From contig DGQO01000076.1 of assembly GCA_002400445.1 (NCBI GenBank), forward strand, positions 1,901-8,262: a DNA stretch of 6,362 bases. Direction: 5' to 3'. Under the pieces are notes generated by a model, which ran no database searches, was not told the origin of the DNA, and saw only the letters and a program-made list of their open reading frames with translations. The DNA is from Chitinophagaceae bacterium UBA4412. GTDB taxonomy: Bacteria; Bacteroidota; Bacteroidia; Chitinophagales; Chitinophagaceae. Shown here piece by piece: positions 1 to 5,366 of this stretch (position 1 is the stretch's first letter; every line of letters begins with the position of its first letter). Position numbers and translations under genes: made by a program.

Positions 1-20
1 GTTTTTACTGCAGTACTCAT
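1..20 (-). CDS. Start of a further downstream gene, product unknown (partial)
   Basis: Read on the minus strand, an ATG at 20-18 overlaps the TGA stop of rfbC (19-17) in the classic ATGA arrangement. The frame stays open to the window edge and gives M-S-T-A-V-K. A four-base stop/start overlap is typical of translationally coupled genes in an operon, so I infer that the next gene of the cluster begins here. Only six full codons are visible, so no function can be assigned. Neighbours of rfbC are often rfbA, rfbB or rfbD, but nothing in the six residues supports a choice. The ATG could also be chance, with the real start lying further left. Confidence 0.5.
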
Positions 21-577
21 GGTTTGAACTCAAAGTTGTTTTTACAATTTTCAAATGCAGGATGCACCAGGTCTTTGTCTGAAATGATTTGCTTCTCCTG
101 CGGTATTTTCCAATCAATACCAAGGGCAGGATCGTTAAAAAGAACCCCGCCTTCTGCTTCCTTGTTATAGAATGTATCGCATTTGTAAAACACTTCGCTG
201 GTTGCTGAAAGTACTGAATAGCCATGGGCAAAGCCCTGCGGAACGAGCAATTGCAATTTATTTTCGGCAGAGAGTTCAAGGCTATATGTTTTGCCAAAAG
301 TGGGTGATCCTTTACGCAGATCTACCACCACATCGAGGATAGCGCCACTAAGCACCCGGATAAATTTTGTTTGCGCATGAGGGTCTAACTGGTAATGCAA
401 TCCACGTACTACACCATAGGAAGAGCGGGCCTGGTTGTCTTGCACAAACCGAATATGCACATCGTTTTCCTTGCAGGTGTTTTCATTATAGCTCTCGAAA
501 AAATAACCACGGCTGTCTTCAAACACTTTAGGTTCAAAGATGAGCAGGCCAGGAAATTCAGTTTTTATAAAAGGCAT
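17..577 (-). CDS. rfbC: dTDP-4-dehydrorhamnose 3,5-epimerase
   Basis: A 186-residue cytosolic cupin enzyme (RmlC/RfbC) of the usual family length. It epimerises C3 and C5 of dTDP-4-keto-6-deoxy-D-glucose to the L-lyxo form, the third step of dTDP-L-rhamnose synthesis. The N-terminal block has the family pattern F-E-P-K-V-F then D-S-R-G-Y-F-F-E-S-Y (residues 14-30). R-G-L-H-Y-Q holds the catalytic His61, and Lys71 lies in the substrate pocket. P-Q-G-F-A-H-G (113-119) is the second cupin signature. Tyr131 and Asp169 align with the Salmonella RmlC acid Tyr and the Asp of the His-Asp dyad (alignment from memory). The ATG at 577 gives the family N-terminus. The gap from the preceding epimerase gene is 57 bp, the largest in the window, and contains a palindrome. 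The rest of the rhamnose pathway (rfbA, rfbB, rfbD) is not in the window. A related cupin 3,5-epimerase acting on another dTDP-ketosugar cannot be excluded. Confidence 0.93.
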   Translation of the reverse strand: MPFIKTEFPGLLIFEPKVFEDSRGYFFESYNENTCKENDVHIRFVQDNQARSSYGVVRGLHYQLDPHAQTKFIRVLSGAILDVVVDLRKGSPTFGKTYSLELSAENKLQLLVPQGFAHGYSVLSATSEVFYKCDTFYNKEAEGGVLFNDPALGIDWKIPQEKQIISDKDLVHPAFENCKNNFEFKP

Positions 578-590
578 ATTTCTAAGTTAT

Positions 591-606
591 CCCGGAAAGT
601 TCCGGG
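591..606. repeat. Perfect inverted repeat in the wbpP-rfbC gap
   Basis: CCCGGAA and TTCCGGG face each other across two bases. As RNA this would be a six-pair GC-rich stem with a four-base loop. It lies in the 57-bp gap, 14 bp before the rfbC ATG. No T-run follows it on the minus strand (ATAACTTAG follows), so it is not a canonical intrinsic terminator. It could be an operator, an mRNA processing or stability hairpin, or chance. The symmetry is certain; the function is unknown. Confidence 0.5.
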
Positions 607-634
607 GCGCAAATTTCGCTTTTAAGATGAACAA

Positions 635-1624
635 TTACACTGCTTCATACAGTTTTTTAAAATAAGCAATCGTTTCCGTGAGGCCGGCAGCAAAGTTTTT
701 AGTGGGCTGGTAGCCCAATAAATTTTTTGCCAGGGATATGTCTGCCAGTGAATCCCGGATATCGCCTGCACGGGCTTCCCGGTAAGTGGCATCCCACTGG
801 CTGCCGAGTTGCGTTTTGCAGGCCTGGTATAATTCATTTACGGTGAATCGCTCGCCAATAGCTACATTATACACTTTACCAAAAGCTTCCTCGTTTGACG
901 TAAGCATGCCTTTCACATTTACCTGCACTGCGTTTTCTACAAAAGTAAAATCACGGGTCTGATCACCATCGCCATTGATATAAACGGGTTGCTCCTGCAA
1001 TATTCCTTTTACAAACAAGGGAATTACGGCTGCATAGGGCCCATCTGGATCTTGCCTGGGGCCAAAAATATTGAAGTAACGAAAGCCCATAATCTTCAGG
1101 CCATACACATCTGCAAAAACCTGGGCATACAATTCATTTGTTTTTTTTGTGGCAGCATAGGGAGAAAGGCAGCGACCTACCTTGTCTTCTTTCTTAGGCA
1201 ATGTAGGCTCATCGCCATACACGGAAGAAGAAGATGCATACACAAACTGTTTTACCTGGTTGTCTACCGCAGCCTTTAGCATATTGGTAAAACCTCCCAC
1301 ATTTACTTCATTAAAATATACGGGCTCTTTTATACTGCGTGGCACAGAACCAAGTGCTGCCTGGTGACTCACAAAATCTATATTCCTGCAGGCAAGATCG
1401 CATGTTTCTTTATGGCGGATATCGCCTTCTATAAATTCAAAAGCAGCATATTGCTGCAGGATAGCCAGGTTGCTTTTAAAGCCATTGACTAAATTATCAA
1501 GCACCTTCACTTTAGCCGCTCCATTTTGCAAAAGGTATTCTGCAATATGGCTGCCAATAAAGCCAGCGCCACCCGTTATTAAAAACGAGGAGGAAGACAA
1601 GGGAATGCTGTGAAATTTTTCCAT
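635..1624 (-). CDS. wbpP: UDP-N-acetylglucosamine (or its uronic acid) 4-epimerase, WbpP/TviC type
   Basis: A 329-residue extended short-chain dehydrogenase/reductase (Rossmann fold, NAD cofactor), cytosolic. Family members invert C4 of UDP-GlcNAc to UDP-GalNAc (WbpP) or UDP-GlcNAcA to UDP-GalNAcA (TviC). The NAD motif G-G-A-G-F-I-G is at 18-24. H-Q-A-A-L-G-S-V-P-R-S (87-97), typical of WbpP rather than ordinary GalE, is present. The catalytic Ser lies in A-S-S-S-S-V-Y-G-D (130-138), and the Tyr156/Lys160 pair in S-P-Y-A-A-T-K. R-Y-F-N-I-F-G-P-R is at 182-190 and S-L-A-D-I-S at 292-297. Ser292 aligns, from memory of WbpP, with its small gatekeeper Ser306, which favours N-acetylated substrates. 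I chose the ATG at 1624, 43 bp after the preceding stop. The frame is open up to an ATG at 1771, but those 49 extra residues overlap the preceding gene and precede the conserved Rossmann start. Codons 159-162 contain an A8 tract that includes the catalytic Lys codon. Assignment within the UDP-sugar epimerases is good; the exact substrate is inferred. Confidence 0.88.
   Translation of the reverse strand: MEKFHSIPLSSSSFLITGGAGFIGSHIAEYLLQNGAAKVKVLDNLVNGFKSNLAILQQYAAFEFIEGDIRHKETCDLACRNIDFVSHQAALGSVPRSIKEPVYFNEVNVGGFTNMLKAAVDNQVKQFVYASSSSVYGDEPTLPKKEDKVGRCLSPYAATKKTNELYAQVFADVYGLKIMGFRYFNIFGPRQDPDGPYAAVIPLFVKGILQEQPVYINGDGDQTRDFTFVENAVQVNVKGMLTSNEEAFGKVYNVAIGERFTVNELYQACKTQLGSQWDATYREARAGDIRDSLADISLAKNLLGYQPTKNFAAGLTETIAYFKKLYEAV
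1141..1148 (-). repeat. A8 homopolymer inside the wbpP-like gene
   Basis: Eight T on the plus strand, read as A8 in the mRNA across codons 159-162 (ACA AAA AAA ACA). It covers the catalytic Lys160 codon. It is one of the two longest mononucleotide runs I saw in the window and a possible slippage site; the gene is in frame as given. Confidence 0.6.
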
Positions 1625-1667
1625 GTTTCTTAAGGAAGGCTGAAGAGATGATGGGCTGTATGCAGCT

Positions 1668-2957
1668 CTATAAACTCCAGTATTTCCGGCTTTGTATTTT
1701 GTTTCTATAGATGCCTTTGAGATCGGCAAGCAGTGCCTTTTCTTTAGTGATGGCCGCAAAGTAGGCATCATCTAATGCTTTGTAGCTATCGTGGGGGACC
1801 GTTACAATAATGGCATCATAATCACTGGCAATATCTTGCACAAGGCCAAAGCCATATTCATGCAAAAGTTCATTGCTATCTGCGTGCGGGTCTGTTACAT
1901 CCACATTAAGAGAATAGGTCTTTAATTCTTTAACGACGTCTGCCACTTTGCTGTTGCGGATATCACTTACGTTTTCTTTAAAAGTAGCACCCATCACCAG
2001 CACTTTTGCCTGCTTTACATTTCCATCAGATTTAATGATGTGCTGCAATACTTTCTTAGCCACATAGCCGGCCATAGCATCATTAATTACCCGGCCGGCA
2101 AGAATCACCTGGCTCTCATATCCCAATTGATTTGATTTGTAAGTGAGGTAGTAAGGGTCTACACCAATACAGTGACCTCCTACCAATCCTGGCTGAAATT
2201 TTAGAAAATTCCACTTGGTGCCGGCAGCTTCAAGCACTTCATAAGTGTTAATGTCCATCTTATCAAAGATGATGGAAAGTTCATTCATCAAAGCGATATT
2301 CAAATCCCGCTGTGTATTCTCAATGATCTTTGCAGCCTCGGCTACCTTAATACTGGAAGCCCTGTGCACGCCGGCTTTTACGACAAGTTCATACACTTGT
2401 GCAATTGTATTTAAACTTTCTGCACAGCAACCGCTCACCACTTTTACAATGGTAGAGATCGTATGTTCCTTATCTCCCGGATTGATGCGTTCCGGTGAAT
2501 AACCAATCTTGTAATCTTTGGTCATTTCCAGCCCGGATAATTGCTTGATGATGGGCACACAATCTTCCTCAGTACAGCCGGGATAAACCGTACTCTCATA
2601 CACCACATAATCCCCGGACTTTATCACTCTTCCAATGGTTTCACTTGCCCGTTGTACAGGTTTTAAATCAGGTACGTTGTATTCATCTACGGGAGTGGGC
2701 ACGGCAACGATGAAAAAATTTGCTGCACGCAATACATCAAGATCGCTGGTAAACTCGATATCGCAATCCTCAAAAGCAGCGCTTTCCAATTCCTGGCTGG
2801 GATCTATTTTGTTGCGCATCATTTGCACCCGCTCTTCATTAATATCAAAACCAATTACACTAATCTTTTTCGCAAACTCCAGTGCAATGGGCAGCCCGAC
2901 ATAACCCAAACCAATTACGGCCAGCTTTTTTTTCTTATCAATTAAATCCTGGTACAT
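1668..2957 (-). CDS. tviB: UDP-N-acetylhexosamine 6-dehydrogenase, TviB/WbpO type
   Basis: A 429-residue member of the UDP-glucose/GDP-mannose dehydrogenase superfamily, of normal length. It oxidises C6 of UDP-GlcNAc or UDP-GalNAc twice with NAD+, giving the uronic acid. The N-terminal NAD domain carries G-L-G-Y-V-G-L-P (16-23), followed by V-P-T-P-V (86-90), Y-E-S-T-V-Y-P-G (120-127) and Y-S-P-E-R-I-N-P-G (153-161). The last motif separates TviB/WbpO/WbpA types from Ugd, which has N-P-E-F-L-R-E-G. The central helix has Lys210 and Asn214. The catalytic Cys263 sits in G-G-H-C-I-G-V-D-P-Y-Y. The C-terminal UDP-binding domain has G-A-T-F-K-E-N-V-S-D-I-R (323-334). The gene starts 34 bp after the decarboxylase gene. 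Pairing with the WbpP-like epimerase next door argues for the UDP-GalNAcA route. An A8 tract lies in codons 9-11, just before the NAD motif. The stop is TAG. Family assignment is firm; whether the substrate is GlcNAc or GalNAc cannot be read from sequence alone. Confidence 0.9.
   Translation of the reverse strand: MYQDLIDKKKKLAVIGLGYVGLPIALEFAKKISVIGFDINEERVQMMRNKIDPSQELESAAFEDCDIEFTSDLDVLRAANFFIVAVPTPVDEYNVPDLKPVQRASETIGRVIKSGDYVVYESTVYPGCTEEDCVPIIKQLSGLEMTKDYKIGYSPERINPGDKEHTISTIVKVVSGCCAESLNTIAQVYELVVKAGVHRASSIKVAEAAKIIENTQRDLNIALMNELSIIFDKMDINTYEVLEAAGTKWNFLKFQPGLVGGHCIGVDPYYLTYKSNQLGYESQVILAGRVINDAMAGYVAKKVLQHIIKSDGNVKQAKVLVMGATFKENVSDIRNSKVADVVKELKTYSLNVDVTDPHADSNELLHEYGFGLVQDIASDYDAIIVTVPHDSYKALDDAYFAAITKEKALLADLKGIYRNKIQSRKYWSL
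2926..2933 (-). repeat. A8 homopolymer near the 5' end of the TviB-like gene
   Basis: Eight T on the plus strand, read as AAG AAA AAA AAG over codons 8-11 (Lys-Lys-Lys-Lys), with the A8 beginning at codon 9. A one-base slip here would shift the frame before the NAD-binding motif and destroy almost the whole enzyme. The gene is in frame as given. Confidence 0.6.
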
Positions 2958-2991
2958 GGTTGATGTAGAAGTGAGGTTTGTTTGAATAAAA

Positions 2992-3990
2992 TTATTTGAA
3001 CTCTTTCGGCATTTTATGCAATTCTTCTTTAGGCAGGCTTTTAAAATAATCGTAGGTAATGCGCAGCCCTTCTGCCCTGCTCACTTTTGGCGTCCATTGT
3101 AAAAGTGCTTTTGCTTTGGTAATATCTGGCTGACGTTGCTTTGGATCGTCTGCCGGTAAAGGTTTATAAGTAATCTTCTGGCTGGTGCCAGTAAGTTTAA
3201 TAATCTCTTCTGCAAAATCTCTAAGTGAAATCTCATCCGGGTTACCCACGTTTACAGGATAAGCATAATCACTCATGAGCAAGCGATAAATTCCTTCGAT
3301 TAAATCATCTACATAACAGAAACTTCTCGTTTGGCTACCATCGCCAAAAACGGTAAGATCTTCGCCCCGGAGTGCCTGGCCAATGAATGCAGGCAGCGCA
3401 CGACCATCATTTAGCCGCATTCGTGGACCATAAGTATTAAAAATTCTTACGATCCTGGTTTCCACCTGGTGAAAAGTATGATAAGCCATTGTGATGGCTT
3501 CCTGGAATCTTTTGGCTTCATCATATACGCCCCTTGGCCCAATAGGATTTACATTGCCCCAGTAATCTTCCGTTTGCGGATGCACTAAGGGATCTCCATA
3601 AACCTCGCTTGTACTAGCCACTAAAATTCTCGCTTGTTTTGCTTTGGCAAGACCGAGGCAATTATGTGTGCCCAGCGAACCCACTTTAAGCGTTTGAATG
3701 GGTATTTTTAGATAGTCAATGGGGCTGGCCGGAGAAGCAAAGTGAAGAATATAATCGAGGTGGCCGGTTACATGAATAAACTTGGACACATCATGATGAT
3801 AAAACTCAAAATTGGGCAGTTTAAAAAGATGCTCAATATTTTTTAAATCACCTGTAATAAGGTTATCCATCCCAATTACGTCGTAGCCTTCCTTTATGAA
3901 ACGATCGCATAAATGTGATCCAAGAAAACCTGCTGCGCCGGTAATCAATACCCGCTTGCGTTTCGAAGTTGTTGATGTGTTTGATTCCAT
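2992..3990 (-). CDS. uxs: UDP-glucuronate decarboxylase (UDP-xylose synthase)
   Basis: A 332-residue extended SDR enzyme that oxidises C4 of UDP-glucuronate, decarboxylates it and reduces the intermediate to UDP-xylose, retaining NAD+. Features in order: a Ser/Thr- and Lys-rich N-terminus, T-G-A-A-G-F-L-G (17-24), the UXS signature H-F-A-S-P-A-S-P (83-90), [10 protein letters not shown] (125-134) with the catalytic Thr/Ser and Glu129, [13 protein letters not shown] (141-153), Tyr156/Lys160 in V-Y-D-E-A-K-R, and [10 protein letters not shown] (182-191). These motifs distinguish it from epimerases and from dTDP-glucose dehydratase. There is no membrane anchor, unlike animal UXS, so a soluble cytosolic enzyme is expected. 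It starts 15 bp after the ugd stop, and Ugd makes its substrate, so the two form an obvious pair. In many organisms UDP-xylose feeds back to inhibit Ugd; that is family knowledge, not seen here. The ATG at 3990 fits the spacing and the family N-terminus. Confidence 0.95.
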   Translation of the reverse strand: MESNTSTTSKRKRVLITGAAGFLGSHLCDRFIKEGYDVIGMDNLITGDLKNIEHLFKLPNFEFYHHDVSKFIHVTGHLDYILHFASPASPIDYLKIPIQTLKVGSLGTHNCLGLAKAKQARILVASTSEVYGDPLVHPQTEDYWGNVNPIGPRGVYDEAKRFQEAITMAYHTFHQVETRIVRIFNTYGPRMRLNDGRALPAFIGQALRGEDLTVFGDGSQTRSFCYVDDLIEGIYRLLMSDYAYPVNVGNPDEISLRDFAEEIIKLTGTSQKITYKPLPADDPKQRQPDITKAKALLQWTPKVSRAEGLRITYDYFKSLPKEELHKMPKEFK

Positions 3991-4005
3991 TGCTGCGTTT
4001 TTAAT

Positions 4006-5337
4006 TTAAAGGGAAATTTTCCGGCGGCCTACGCTTTCATAATGATAACCCATTTGTTCCATTTGCTCAAGCGTAAATAAATTTCGCCCGTCAAAAATCA
4101 CTTTATTTTTAAGTGAGGCAGTTATCTTTTCAAAATCAGGTGTGCGAAACTCGTTCCACTCCGTAGCAATAATAAGTGCATCCGCATTTTCCAGCGCCTC
4201 GTATTGGTTATGCGCAAAACTTATCTGATCACCCAGCAGTTGTTTCACATTTGGCATGGCCTCAGGATCAAATGCTGCTACGGTTGCACCTGCTTCAAGC
4301 AGGGCTTTAATGATATATAAAGCCGGCGCTTCCCTGATGTCGTCTGTGTTAGGTTTAAAAGCGAGGCCCCACAAAGCAAAATGTTTGCCTTTAATATCGT
4401 TCGCAAAGTAGGTTTCTATTTTGGGTAACAGGTGCAGTTTTTGTTTTTCATTCACTTCCATCACGGCATCTAAAATCTGGAACTCGTATTGTACTTCATG
4501 GGCAGATTTAGATAATGCCTGCACATCTTTGGGAAAACAACTTCCGCCGTATCCAATGCCCGGAAATAAGAAACGACGCCCAATGCGTTCATCCGAGCCA
4601 ATACCTTTGCGCACCATATCCACATCGGCTCCCAATTTTTCGCAGAGCTGTGCTATCTCATTCATGAAACTAATCTTCACCGCCAGGAATGCGTTGGCTG
4701 CATACTTCGTTAGTTCTGCAGAGCGCTCATCCATAAAGATTAATGGATTGCCCTGGCGAACAAAAGGTGCATACAATTCATGTAAAATCTTTATTGCTTT
4801 TTCAGAGTTTGTACCAATAACTACCCTGTCTGGTTTCATAAAATCATCTACGGCTACACCTTCCCGTAAAAATTCCGGGTTGCTCACAATGTCAAAGCAG
4901 GAATTAAGATCACATTTGGCCGTAGCATGCACAGCCTCCCTCACTTTCTCCGCGGTACCTACAGGCACTGTACTTTTATCAATAATCACTTTGTAATCAC
5001 CGGGTTTAATGAGCCTCCCAAGATCTGCAGCTACGCCCAATATATATTTGAGGTCTGCGCTTCCATCTTCGCCGGGGGGTGTGGGCAGGGCGAGGAAAAT
5101 TACTTCAGCGTCTGTAATGGCATCGGCAAGGTTATTTGTAAAATGCAGCCGGCCTTCCTTTTGGTTACGAATAAATAATTTTTCCAGGCCGGGCTCGTAA
5201 ATAGTAATATGACCTGAATTAAGTTTATCAATTTTTACCTGGTCAATATCAACGCAGGTCACATTGTTCCCCGTTTCTGCAAAACAAGTACCTGTAACAA
5301 GGCCAACATAACCTGTACCTACAACTGCAATCTTCAT
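4006..5337 (-). CDS. ugd: UDP-glucose 6-dehydrogenase
   Basis: A 443-residue cytosolic enzyme of full family length that converts UDP-glucose to UDP-glucuronate with two NAD+. The protein opens directly with M-K-I-A-V-V-G-T-G-Y-V-G, which places the start at 5337 without doubt. Further motifs are Y-E-P-G-L (47-51), L-P-T-P-P-G-E-D-G (84-92), K-S-T-V-P-V-G-T (121-128), and N-P-E-F-L-R-E-G (153-160), which is characteristic of Ugd. K-Y-A-A-N-A-F (211-217) contains the conserved Lys and Asn. The catalytic Cys267 lies in G-Y-G-G-S-C-F-P-K-D. The C-terminal UDP-binding domain has G-L-A-F-K-P-N-T-D-D-I-R (324-335) and F-D-G-R-N (415-419). It lies 29 bp after the aminotransferase gene and 15 bp before uxs. 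The leader before the ATG is A-rich (AACCAAAACATT) with no Shine-Dalgarno match, as is common in Bacteroidota. No residue expected for activity is missing. Confidence 0.96.
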   Translation of the reverse strand: MKIAVVGTGYVGLVTGTCFAETGNNVTCVDIDQVKIDKLNSGHITIYEPGLEKLFIRNQKEGRLHFTNNLADAITDAEVIFLALPTPPGEDGSADLKYILGVAADLGRLIKPGDYKVIIDKSTVPVGTAEKVREAVHATAKCDLNSCFDIVSNPEFLREGVAVDDFMKPDRVVIGTNSEKAIKILHELYAPFVRQGNPLIFMDERSAELTKYAANAFLAVKISFMNEIAQLCEKLGADVDMVRKGIGSDERIGRRFLFPGIGYGGSCFPKDVQALSKSAHEVQYEFQILDAVMEVNEKQKLHLLPKIETYFANDIKGKHFALWGLAFKPNTDDIREAPALYIIKALLEAGATVAAFDPEAMPNVKQLLGDQISFAHNQYEALENADALIIATEWNEFRTPDFEKITASLKNKVIFDGRNLFTLEQMEQMGYHYESVGRRKISL

Positions 5338-5366
5338 AATGTTTTGGTTAGTTTAATGGAATTAAA

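Noticed and set aside
591..606. The palindrome as an intrinsic terminator between wbpP and rfbC
   Set aside because: No T-run follows on the transcribed strand and none precedes it in a way that would suit the opposite strand, so it lacks the second half of the signal.
395..625. A plus-strand open frame covering the rfbC 5' end and the gap before it
   Set aside because: Most of it is antisense to conserved rfbC codons and nothing suggests a real protein; the gap itself is better explained by the palindrome and leader.
1625..1771. A 49-residue N-terminal extension of the WbpP-like protein from an ATG at 1771
   Set aside because: It lies mostly over the end of the preceding dehydrogenase gene, has low-complexity unfamiliar sequence, and comes before the conserved Rossmann start. 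The ATG at 1624 gives the normal family length.
4421..4996. A 191-codon plus-strand open frame inside ugd
   Set aside because: It is wholly antisense to a well-conserved enzyme gene, and its translation shows no recognisable motif; it is a coding shadow.
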